Shown one piece after another: positions 53,882 to 64,000 of a stretch of DNA of 64,000 nt. The notes under the pieces were generated by a model. The model was not told where the DNA came from, did no database searches, and was given only the letters and a program-made list of their open reading frames with translations. The position numbers and the translations under genes were made by a program. Source of the stretch: Siphonodentalium dalli (Eukaryota; Mollusca; Scaphopoda; Gadilida; Siphonodentaliidae); contig CP136064.1 of assembly GCA_032622095.1 (NCBI GenBank), positions 131,385,129 to 131,449,128 of the forward strand, in the 5' to 3' direction. Position 1 is the stretch's first letter; every line of letters starts with the position of its first letter.

Positions 53882-56800
53882 TAGTCCAGGAGATATTGGT
53901 CAACCTCTGCACCCCCCCCCCCAGGACTTAACTTCACCCCACTAATTTTCTTCCTTAAGGTCTCCTCTAATTTTTTTCACTTGTTAACAAGAAAAGATTA
54001 ATGCACCAGGTTTCATTGATCGGCGTTATAGTAAAGATGATGTCACATGCCGTCTTGCTTTCCGCTCGATTCGTTATGCTAATATACAACCCTTACAAAT
54101 TAGCCAAAAATCCGACACCAGAATCCAATATGGCGGCCAAGATGGCCGCCGAAATGTGAAAATATGCTATTTTTCTGTCATGTTACCACCTTTCGTTTGT
54201 CTCTGTGGGAAAATGTTAGAATGTTTGCGTCATGTTATACATTTATCATACAGAGGAGTCATTGGCGAATACATGGGGACCATAATATGCATTCATTGCG
54301 GGATATTTTTGTCCGATATCACGTTTTCCCAAATGCCGGTATCATAGGTCAAAGCCGAATCTCCGTTAATAACGCGATGTTATGTTTCGAATCAATGAAT
54401 GTTATTGCTATTATAACAACACCCATGCATATATATTTGCAGGAGATACTCGAGCTAGGATTCCTCTTATACCTGAGTTGAGGAATATTTACCCAACTCC
54501 AAGATGGCGGCCAAAATGGCCACCAGAAATAAAAAATCGCTGATTTTAACATCAGTGAGCATTATTGTCATGACAACTCCACACCTGCTTACTATTGTAA
54601 GTTGGGAACACTTAGACGAAGAACTTTCCTTGTACCATATCCAAATAAAAGTCCCCCAAATCCAAAATGGCGCCCACAATGGCGGACAGATTTTGAAAAA
54701 TCACAGAAAATCCCTCATATTCACATCATTGGGCATTATTGTCGAGACAACTCCATCCATGCGTACAGTTGAGTTGGAAATACTGAGTTGAAGTAATTAC
54801 CTTACATCTCATGCAAGAAATGGTTTTCCAAATCGAAGATGGCGGCCAAAATGGCGACCGAAATTTGAAAACACGCCTACATTCCTTTACTTTCTTAGGA
54901 TGGGCGTTATTGTTTCGCGATTTCTACCCACCACTACATGTTGATATGTATGAATTATTCATTATGGTTTGGCAAGTGATACTCAGTCAATATGGCGGCC
55001 AAACTGGCGGGCAGAAATTGAAAAGAAGCCGATATTATCACATACTAATTTCAACTTTTTGTCATAATATTAATTTGTATAAACGAAACGGTACATAATA
55101 TAAGCCATATATTAGTTCCAATGTAAGTCGTAGTCTTTTGGAAGGGTGAAAACCCACAATCGCGATGTGGCATTTCAAAATCCATTCTCCACTAAGGGCT
55201 CATACTGGCCGTAACCGTATATAGGTGCGCCGAATATTCATATTATGACTTCCAAGAATCAAAACAACAGTACCTGAGCTTATTCTGAATTGCCACATTC
55301 AGCATTATCTAGACTCGTTTCCGTCTCTTCGTCAGATTAATCTATCTCACCCACAACAACAGTTCACTACTCTTCTTCGTAGAAGGGTGCCACTAATCGG
55401 AATGTTTCAAACAATACATATGCCGGATTCTAGCTCACGTGTTTGTTTCGAAAGCTTGGAATTCTTAGCGAGCTTCATTCGTGGTATAGCTTATGGTATA
55501 ATACAGATGCTACATATGCATGGGGTATATGCGTCATCTTGTGCGATACACTATAAAGGAATTCGGTCGATGCGTATACAAGCTTTCAGAAGGACCTATC
55601 TATCTGCGTATTGCCAGCTTTGGTGACCTAATGGGGATAACAACGTGTACACCTGGTGATTTTCCCAAACAGCCACTTCTCAATATATGGTTCATCAATT
55701 CACATACCCATCTAATGCACTCACGTACCCGGACAACTTCTGTATATGGCTTCGAATGTGGAAAGCCCGACATTTGTGGATACAATTCTGCTAAGGCGTA
55801 GACGACCATAATGCATAATATACCCAAACTCCTTGAACATGATCATAAGAACAAGCTTGTTGGCGTCCAGCAATCGTCTCACCGAACAGTTCCAAGCAGA
55901 TGATAACAATAATCACGGTGCTAGTTTGTGGGTATGTGTCACGATAGTGGAAATGAAATTGGACCATGACTGCACCGCCCCTTATTTTGTTATGTTTTAG
56001 ATTCAGACAGGATCTCATGTGTGGCTTTGCTTTCCTTGTATGCTAAAATTGTATGTTCCCACCCATTTGGAAGCCGTTCTTAAACAACTGGACCAGGAGT
56101 ATGCCATTGGCTACTGCTGTATAAGCCCCACCAAGACTGGGGTGTAGTCTTAAAGGCGATACATTTGATAGTTGGTTGATATGTCATACTCACGCTGGGT
56201 GGTATGGTTCAAGAAAGTACAAATGTCATCAACAAAAGGGTGAAATGTTCAACACGAAGAACATCCACAGGAATGTTACGTTGGTGAGCTCTTGCATTCA
56301 GTTCAACAAACGTTGGTACACCAAGTGATTTCTTGGTAACATCACCATTGCGACCATTTCCCTACATGAGACATTAACTACTATATTCTAAAGTTATATA
56401 TATAAAACTATATGATCATAAAGGTCGCGTTCCCCAACGTCCACTGCCATCGAGACTGTAAATTGTTCTTTAAATACATAGTGAAATAAATGCACCACAG
56501 TTCCTGACATTTTCTTGAATAATACCGCCCACATACTGACACTAACCCCGAGAGAGGATAACAAAACACACACGCATATACATTCATGCTATAAAGACAT
56601 TATCATTTAGTCCATCCGACTGTTTTGAGGGAGGCTAGCATAGTATTATCCAGACAAAAGTGTACGTAGTTGAATCAGAAAGGCGGATGTGGAAATACAA
56701 TCTTACCACACCAAATAAAACCGACACGCATGACATTCGATATCTTAAACATGCACCAGGTGTAGGGGTGGTGTATAGAGTGGCCCATTTCATTCCCACT

Positions 56801-58838
56801 ATCATGGCGCATGTCCACAAACTAGCACCGCGAGCATTGTTCTTCTCTGCTGAGAGATATTCGACGATACAACTGCGGGGCTTCACACAGTTTGCTTCGG
56901 ATAATGGTGTGGGTGGTCTGTACACTAGGGTCTTCTCCTTAGCATATAGACATCTGTCCAAGGGAATGAGACAGCTAGCAACCTTCGAAGTTGTCCACAT
57001 ATGCCAATGCATTCGCTGAGTTTGTGAGTTGACGAACCATCTATTGAGAAGTGACTAGCTAACTGGTTCGCCAGGTGTACATGTCGTTATCCCATGGGGT
57101 ATGAGACACATACATAGAGATGACATTCTGTAAGCTTGTATACTCATCGGTCATATGCCTTCCTAGTTCAAGATGACGCACAAATATGATAGTTTGTAAA
57201 TATTTAAAATCGTAAGCTAGACACCGGAAAATGAATTGTTTGAAACGTTATGATTAGAGGGACCCTACTCACAGGAAGTGGTGAATACTTTGTCGGTGTG
57301 AGCGACCTAGATTTATCAGACAAAGAAATGGAAGCTGGTCCAGCTAATTAAGGACGTGACGTGGCAAATCAGAATCTGTTATCAGGTAATTGTTTTGATA
57401 TAACTATTTGGCGCACATACGCTTACGGCCATTATCGGCGCTAAGTGGAGACTGGATATCGAAATGCCACATCGCGATATTAATTGTGGTTTTTCATCTT
57501 TCCAGAAGGATACGAGCTATGTTATGCGTTTTGATACCTTTAAGTTGAACTAGTAGATGGTTTATGTACAGTTTCGTCCATACATACCGATATTATGACA
57601 AAAAGTTGAAATTAATATGTGAAAATATCGATTTCTTTTCCATTTCTAGCCGCCAATTTAGCAGCGATCTTGGCTGTGAGTATCAATTGCCAAACCCTAA
57701 TGAATACTTCATGTCACTATTCCATATCAACATGTAATGGTGGGTAGAAATCGCGAAACAATAACGCCCGTCCTAAGAATGTAAAGGAATGTAGGCGTGT
57801 TTTCAAATTTTGGTCGCCATTTTGGCCGCCATCTTCGATTTGGAAAACCATTTCTTGCATGAGATGTAAGGTAATTACTTCAACTCAGTATTTCCAACTC
57901 AACTGTACGCATGGATGGAGTTGTCTCGACAATAATGCCCAATGATGTGAATATGAGGGAATTTCGGTGATTTTTCAAAATCTGTCCGCCATTGTGGGCG
58001 CCATTTTGGATTTGGGGGACTTTTATTTGGATATGGTACAAGGAAAGTTCTTCGCCTAAGTGTTCCCAACATACAATAGTAAGCAGGTGTGGAGTTGTCA
58101 TGACAACAATGCTCACTGATGTTAAAATCAGCGATTTTTTTTTCTGGTGGCCATTTTGGCGCCATCTTGGATTTGGGTAAATATTCCTCAACTCAGGTAT
58201 AAGAGGAATCCTAGCTCGAGTATCTCCTGCAAATATATATGCATGGGTGTTGTTATAATAGCAATAACATTCATTGATTTGAAACATAACATCGCGTTAT
58301 TAACGGAGATTCGGCTTTGATCTATGATACCGGCATTTTGGAAAACGTGATATCGGACAAAAATATCCCGCAATGAATGCATATTATGGTCCCCATGTAT
58401 TCGCCAATGACTCCTCTATATGATAAATGTATAACATGACGCAAACATTCTAACATTTTCCCACAGAGACAAACGAAAGGTGGTAACATGACAGAAAATA
58501 GCATATTTTCACATTTCGGCGGCCATCTTGGCCGCCATATTGGATTCTGGTGTCGGATTTTTGGCTAATTTGTAAGGGTTATATATTAGCTTAACGAATC
58601 GAGCGGAAAACAAGACGGCATGTGACATCATCTTTACTATAACGGCGATCAAAGAAACCTGGTGCATTAAAAAAAAATGGCCGCCATGATGGACGCCATC
58701 TTGTCTGGAGTCTCTGCGGCCACTTTTTTTTCTTGTTAACAAGTGAAAAAAATTAGAGGAGACCTTAAGGAAGAAAATTAGTGGGGTGAAGTTAAGTCCT
58801 GGGGGGGGTGCAGAGGTTGACCAATATCTCCTGGACTA
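53882..58838. mobile_element. 4,957-bp fold-back element with ~2-kb inverted arms
   Basis: It starts TAGTCCAGGAGATATTGGTC and ends with the inverse. Both ends carry a C-run (or G-run) and AGGACTTAACTTCACC. The left arm (about 53882-55985) is repeated, inverted and diverged, at about 56780-58838. An ~0.8-kb spacer lies between. The 3-bp TTA flanks both sides (53879-53881, 58839-58841), and removing the element plus one TTA restores the RT frame. A 3-bp TTA duplication fits PIF/Harbinger-type integration, but no transposase was recognised. Arms contain paired ATGGCGGC motifs about every 160 bp. Confidence 0.85.
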
Positions 58839-58962
58839 TTATAACTGAAAATTGTGTTGACGGACAACCAAAAGTTAAAGCCAGATTAGTCGCCAGAGGG
58901 TTTGAAGAAATGGATTCTCACAGGACTGATTCTCCCACAGCAGGAAAGGATACACTTAAAAT
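58839..58962 (+). pseudogene. pol: copia RT, second fragment
   Basis: Encodes TENCVDGQPKVKARLVARGF and EEMDSHRTDSPTAGKDTLK, the conserved fingers region of copia RT. It is bounded left by the fold-back element and right by the hAT-like element, whose TSD (CTTAAAAT) forms its last bases. The open frame is intact within the fragment. Confidence 0.88.
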
Positions 58963-60124
58963 CAGGGGCGTAGCAAGCAAATTTTATTGGGGGGGTATAA
59001 CCATTCATCGTGAAGCACTGACCGGACGCCGATGGCGTCGGTGGGGGAGAGCACGAGAGGGGGTCGCCCCCCTCTCGATGGGGAGTTCTGACATTGGAAG
59101 CTTAAAGTGGCTCTCTGGTGGCTTCTGACCCATCTGACATTGTTTTCCCACACACTACATTATCATAGATTAGATCAACATTCTTATCATTTATCAATTG
59201 TAATTTCATAAAATGGTAGGCCGATTGAAAGTGTAATGAACAAATAGGTATATGGGAATTCATGTTGTGTTATTATCTAGTCATTAATGATGTGAAATTA
59301 CTCCCATAACTGGGATAAGATATTCAGAAAGTAAATATGACACAAACAACCATGAGAAAGTAGACTACATGGATACACACATCACCATGGGTATGTATCG
59401 TGGGGTATTTATCGTGTGGGTATGAATAGTGTGGGTATGTATCGTGGGTATGTATAGTGGGTATGTATAGTGGGTATGTATCATGGGGGTATGTATCGTG
59501 GGTATGTATAGTGGGGGTATGTATAGCGTGGTTATGTATAGTGGTGGTATGTATTGTGTGAGTATGTATAGTGTGGGTATGTATAGTGTGGGTATGTATA
59601 GTGTGGGTATGTATAATGTGGGTATGTATAGTGTGGGTATGTATAGCGTGGGTATGTATAGTGGTGGAATATATTGTGTGGGTATGTATCGTGTGGGTAT
59701 GTATAGTGTGGGTATGTATAGTGTGGCTATGTATAGTGTGGGTATGTATAAAGTGGGTATGTATAGTGTGGGTATGTATAGCGTGGGTATGTATAGTGGT
59801 GGTATATATTGTGTGGGTATGTATAGTGTGGGTATGTATAGTGTGGCTATGTATAGTGTGGGTATGTATAATGTGGGTATGCATAGTGTGGGTATGTATA
59901 GTGTTGATATGTATAGTATGGGTATGTATCGTTTGGGTATGTATAGTGTGGGTATGTATCATGGAGGTATGTATGGTGTGGGTATGTATCGTGGGGGTGT
60001 GCATTGCCGTGATCGTCGGCGATACTTCATTAGTTTGCCAAATATTTTTACTAACCTTTGGAAAATATTGGGGGGATAAATACCCCCCTTGCCCCCCCCC
60101 CCCCCCCCGGTTCCTACGCCCCTG
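58963..60124. mobile_element. hAT-like non-autonomous element, 1,162 bp
   Basis: It starts CAGGGGCGTAGCAA and ends TTCCTACGCCCCTG, short inverted repeats of hAT type. An 8-bp duplication CTTAAAAT lies on both sides (58955-58962, 60125-60132). Removing element plus one copy restores the RT reading frame (GKDTLK into IFIGLASS). The interior is a 15-bp minisatellite and G/C runs, with no transposase. Confidence 0.92.
59400..60000 (+). repeat. 15-bp minisatellite, about 40 units
   Basis: The unit TATGTATAGTGTGGG repeats with minor changes through the hAT-like element. Because 15 is divisible by three and the unit lacks stop codons, long artificial frames appear on both strands (VGMYS and IHTHT periodic peptides). 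These are not genes. Confidence 0.95.
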
Positions 60125-60132
60125 CTTAAAAT

Positions 60133-60617
60133 ATTCATTGGACTAGCTTCATCGTTATCATGGAAATGCAACATTATCGATGTCAAAGCTGCGTTTCTAC
60201 AGGGGAACGCAATTGAAGGGAAGTCCTGTTAAAACCTCCAAATGATTTGTACAATAATAAATTGTGGAAGTTAAAGAAGTGTGTTTATGGACTTAACGAT
60301 GCTTCTCGTCAGTGGTATTTCAGAGTGTGTGAAGTATTAAAATCATCAGGCTGCAAACAATCACAAAATGATCCTGCTCTTTTCTACAAGTATTCTGATA
60401 AAGGACTAGATGGGCTTTTTCTGATGCATGTGGGCGATTTCTTGTGGTGTGGTAATGAACAATTTCGAAAGGGAGTGATTTCAGAGATCTTGAGAACATT
60501 TCAAATAGGAAAGCTGCTCATGATCAATTTCGTTACATTGGATTGGACATTCATCAAAGTGATAAAAATATAATGATGAATCAAACTCAGTATATTGGAT
60601 CATTGTGTGGAATTCCA
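60133..60617 (+). pseudogene. pol: copia RT, third fragment with catalytic lesion
   Basis: Contains CNIIDVKAAFLQGN (first catalytic Asp region), LKKCVYGLNDASRQWYFRV (copia RT signature) and FLMHVGDFLWCG. The last corresponds to the catalytic VDD motif with the first Asp changed to Gly. Single-base deletions shift the frame near 60217 and again near 60510. It ends at IGSLCGIP, where a type C insertion begins. Confidence 0.85.
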
Positions 60618-61454
60618 ACTAGAGGTGTGACTGTCCCAATGGGACTACGGATACCCCCTGTTTTTAAAATACTAAGATGTTTCACATGTCAGTAAACATT
60701 TAGTTAAAATAAAAATATAACAGTTCCCATTGCAGGTGTACAACCATAACCCTAATCTTAAACCTATTGATCAAAAAATGTAGGAATAAAAGCTTGGACA
60801 AAATTATGTATGTTGCGAAAACATTTCAAAGTCGAAAAAGGGGAATAACTCCACACAAAACAGACGTCATAATCGCAGGTGCACAGGTTCCCATGGTACT
60901 AAATATCAGTGCCAAGATTAAAAAAACATTGACCGAAAAGAGTAGGAATAAAAGCTCGGACAAAAGTATACATGTTGCGAAAAAGGGGGGATAACTCCAC
61001 CAAAAAAAGTGTACAACCATAACCCTAATCTTAAACCCATTGACCAAAAAATGTAGGAATAAAAGCTTGGACAAAATTATGCATGTTGCAAAAAAGTTTC
61101 TAAAGTCGAAAAAGGGGGATAACTCCACCAAAAAATGCAAAAAATGTAGGAATAAAAGCTTGGACAAAATTATGCATGTTGCAAAAAAGTTTCTAAGTCG
61201 AAAAAGGGGGATAACTCCACCAAAAAATGCAAAAAAGTTTCTAAGTCGAAAAAGGGGGATAACTCCACCAAAAAATGTCGGACAGACGTCATAATCGCAG
61301 GTGCACAAGTTCCCATGGTACTAAATATCTGTGCCACGTTTTAAAAAAATTGACATAAAAATGTAGGAATAAAAGCTCGGACAAAATTATACATGTTGCG
61401 AAAATTTTCTAAGTCGAAAAAGGGGGGATAACTCCACCAAAAAAAGTCCGACAG
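60618..61454 (+). repeat. Type C array inserted in copia pol
   Basis: Opens ACTAGAGGTGTGACTGTCCC, as at 36575. Several monomers follow with AATGTAGGAATAAAAGCT, GGACAAAATTAT, TCTAAGTCGAAAAAGGGG and GATAACTCCACC. Some are shortened by internal deletions. It ends abruptly in AAAGTCCGACAG against RNase H sequence without the GGACGG tract and hairpin, so the 3' end and part of copia were probably deleted together. Confidence 0.75.
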
Positions 61455-61708
61455 TGAGAGATCCAAAATTTGAACACATACTAAGTGCAAATAAAGTAAT
61501 CAAAAAGTTGCAGTTGGAAACTTACAACTTAGTTTTTCCACAATTTACCAAGATAGAGAACTTGAGACTCCGAGTTTACTGCGATGCGTCGTTCGCAAAT
61601 CTGCCTGATGGATATTCAAGTGCCGCTGGATTCATAATATTCATGACTGACGAAAATGATTTGTCATGTCCTTTGTACTGGAAATCAACGAAAGTAAAAA
61701 GAATAGTA
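61455..61708 (+). pseudogene. pol: copia RNase H, partial
   Basis: Encodes RDPKFEHILSANKVIKKL, then LRVYCDASFANLPDGYSSAA and PLYWKSTKVKRIV. YCDASF carries the first catalytic Asp of copia RNase H. The region linking RT to this point is missing, and the fragment stops where a type A leader is inserted. The rest of the element is not in the window. Confidence 0.85.
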
Positions 61709-61709
61709 A

Positions 61710-61813
61710 TGAAAGTGTCAATGACACTGTAGCTCAACTTGGAAAGGGAATAATTTAATGTATTACCGTCAATGGAGCGATTAGGAATGTGGAAAGTTGA
61801 ATGTCTAATACTA
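61710..61813 (+). mobile_element. Type A 5' leader inserted in copia RNase H
   Basis: TGAAAGTGTCAATGACACTG and TAGCTCAACTTGG through AGTTGAATGTCTAATACTA match the leader at 36893 almost exactly. The copy at 36995 continues with GTTTATAGACATG; here a second fold-back element interrupts at that point. The 3' part is presumably beyond it, outside the window. Confidence 0.85.
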
Positions 61814-64000
61814 TAGTCCAGGAGATATTGGTCGACCTCTGCACCTCCCCCCCCCCCAGGACTTAACTTCACCCCACTAATTTTCTTCCTTAAGGTCTCC
61901 TCTAATTTTTTTCACTTGTTAACAAGAAAAAAAAGTGGCCGCAGAGACTCCAGACAAGATGGCGTCCATCATGGCGGCCATTTTTTTTAAATGCACCAGG
62001 TCTCTTTGATCGCTGTTATAGTAAAGATGATAGCACATGCGGTCTTGTTTTCTGCTCGATTCGTTATGCTAATATACAACCCTTACCAATTAGGCAAAAA
62101 TCCGACACTAGAATCCAATATGGCGGCAAATATGGCCGAAATGTTAAAATATGCTATTTTTCTGACATTTCACCACCTTTCGTTTTTGTCTCTGTGGGAA
62201 AATATTGGCATTTTGGCGTGAATTTATACATTTATCGTATAGAAGAGTCATTAGCAAACACAAGGCGACCATAATATTCATTTATTGTGTGATATTTTTG
62301 TCCGATATCATGTTTTCCCAAATGCCGGTATAATAGGTCAAAACCGAATCGACGCTAATAACGCGATGTTATGTTTCGAATCAATGAATGTTATTGATAT
62401 TATAACAACACCCATGCATATATATTTGCAGGAGATACCCGAGCTAGGATTCCTCTTATACCTGAGTTGAGGAATATTTACCCAAATCCAAGATGGCAGC
62501 CAAAATGGCCACCAGAAATAAAAATTTGCCGAAAATCGCTGATTTTAACATCAGTGAGCATTATTGTCATGACAACTCCACACCTGCTTACTATTGTAAG
62601 TTGGGAACACTTAGGCGAAGAACTTTCCATGTACCATATCCAAATAAAAGTCCCCCAAATCCAAAATGGCGCCCACAATGGCGGACAGATTTTGAAAAAT
62701 CACAGAAATTCCCTCATATTCACATCATTGGGCATTATTGTCGAGACAACTCCATTCATGCGTACAGTTGAGTTGGAAATACTGAAGTGAAGTAATTACC
62801 TTACATCTCATGCAAGAAATGGTTTTCCAAATCGAAGATGGCGGCCAAAATGGCGACCGAAATTTGAATACACGCCTACATTCCTTTACTTTCTTAGGAT
62901 GGGCGTTATTGTTTCGCGATTTCTACCCACCATTACATGTTGGTATGTATGAATTATTCATTAGGGTTTGGCAAGTGATACTCACAGTCAATATGGCGGC
63001 CAAACTGGCAGGCAGAAATTGAAAAGAAGCCGATATTATCACATACTAATTTCAACTTTTTGTCATAATATTGATTTGTATAAACGAAACGGTACATAAT
63101 ATAAGCCATCTATTAGTTCCAATGTAAGTCATAGCCTTTTGGAAGGATGAAAACCCACAATCGCGATGTGGCATTTCAAAATCCATTCTCCACTAAGGGC
63201 TCATACTGGCCGTAACCGTATATGGGTGCGCCGAATAGTCATATTATGACTTCCAAGAATCAAAACAACAGTACCTGAGCTTATTCTGAATTGCCACATT
63301 CAGCATTATCTAGACTCGTTTCCGTCTCTTCGTCAGATTAATCTATCTCACTCACAACAACAGTTCACTACTCTTCTTTGTAGAAGGGTGCCACTGATCG
63401 GAATGTTTCAAACAATACATATGCCGGTGTCAGGCTCACGTGTTTGTTTCGAAAGCTTGGAATTCTTAGCGAGCTTCATTCGTGGTATAGCTTATGGTAT
63501 AATTCAGATGCTACATATGGGGTATATGCGTCATCTTGTGCGATACACTATAAAGGTAATCGGTCGATGCGTATACTAGCTTTCAGAAGGACCTATCTAT
63601 CTGCGTATTGTCAGCTTTGGGGACCTAATGGGGATAACAACGTGTACACCTGGTGATTTTCCCAAACAGCCACTTCTCAATATATGGTTCATCAATTCAC
63701 ATACTCATCTAATGCACTGACGTACCCGGACAACTTCTGTATATGGCTTCGAATGTTGAAAGCCCGACATTTGACGGATGCATTTCTGCTAAGGCGTAGA
63801 AGACCATAATGCATAATATACCCAAATTCCTTGAACATGATCATAAGAACAAGCTTGTTGGCGTCCAGCAATCGTCTCACTGAACAGATCCAAGCAGATG
63901 ATAACAATACACACGGTGCTAGTTTGTGGTTATGTGTCATGATAGTGGAAATGAAATTGGACCATGACTGCACCGCCCCTTATTTTGTTATGGTTTAGAT
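61814..64000. mobile_element. Second fold-back element, first arm, cut by window end
   Basis: Starts TAGTCCAGGAGATATTGGTC and follows the left arm of the 53882 element closely. It also keeps a ~60-bp segment (GTGGCCGCAGAGACTCCAGA, GATGGCGTCCATCATGGCGG) that is missing from that left arm but present in its right arm. It runs off the window before any spacer or inverse arm. CTA precedes the first base. Confidence 0.88.

Larger units (their letters stand above)
47514..61708 (+). mobile_element. Degenerate Ty1/copia retrotransposon, broken by nested insertions
   Basis: In order: 5' LTR, primer-binding site, gag, zinc knuckle, protease, integrase, RT and RNase H. The gag-pro-int-RT-RH order is the copia order (integrase before RT). 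The coding sequence is split by a type B element in gag, a fold-back element and an hAT-like element in RT, a type C array between RT and RNase H, and a type A leader within RNase H. Frameshifts, one nonsense codon and altered catalytic residues show it is inactive. The 3' LTR is not in the window. Confidence 0.85.

Noticed and set aside
59324-60146. Long open frames of 190-226 codons on both strands
   Set aside because: They are produced by a 15-bp minisatellite without stop codons; the peptides are purely periodic (VGMYS, IHTHT).

Overview
The window is AT-rich, intron- and transposon-dominated eukaryotic DNA, most likely from a bivalve mollusc. That assignment is an inference. It rests on arrays of ~160-bp monomers resembling the Pearl/CvA-type elements described from bivalves, a degenerate Ty1/copia element with a metazoan-type gag-pol, and metazoan split-gene structure. 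No rRNA, tRNA or CRISPR array was found, and there is no sign of prokaryotic gene organisation.

One host gene is clear: a metallo-beta-lactamase-fold gene of the MBLAC1 type on the minus strand, spread over more than 36 kb. Its exons, in transcript order, are 43619-43521, then EITHER 33841-33678 OR 28459-28296, then 19314-19200, then 7587-7319 with the stop codon and a nearby AATAAA. All splice sites are GT-AG and all phases agree. The first coding exon was not found. The two middle exons are a duplicated pair of identical length (164 nt) and identical phase. One encodes the zinc-binding HxHxDH motif (THGHSDH); the other has an open frame and good splice sites but reads TSGNSDK, so every histidine ligand is gone. 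Phase arithmetic shows that using both exons, or neither, gives an early stop. The locus therefore looks built to make either a metal-binding or a metal-less protein by mutually exclusive splicing. This is the most interesting signal in the window.

The introns (roughly 7.6-43.5 kb) and the 5' flank of the window are packed with non-autonomous elements. Several families share one architecture: a 5' leader with a small hairpin, a core of ~161-bp monomers, a GGACGGACG-like tract and a 3' hairpin ending in CTAA. I call them types A to D; they resemble Helitron/Helentron-associated elements. Also present are TTAA-flanked piggyBac-like MITEs, ~95-bp hairpin elements, several other TIR elements, and a 4.66-kb element with 44-bp TIRs (10992-15655).

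From 47.5 kb to beyond 61.7 kb lies a degenerate Ty1/copia retrotransposon (5' LTR, primer-binding site, gag, protease, integrase, RT, RNase H). It is split by at least five later insertions: a 3.4-kb type B element (itself carrying a type A element and another insert), a 4.96-kb fold-back element with ~2-kb inverted arms, a 1.16-kb hAT-like element with an 8-bp TSD and a 15-bp minisatellite, a type C array, and a type A end followed by a second fold-back arm running off the window. The copia reading frame and near-identical repeat copies elsewhere act as empty-site controls, so several insertion boundaries can be read to the base.
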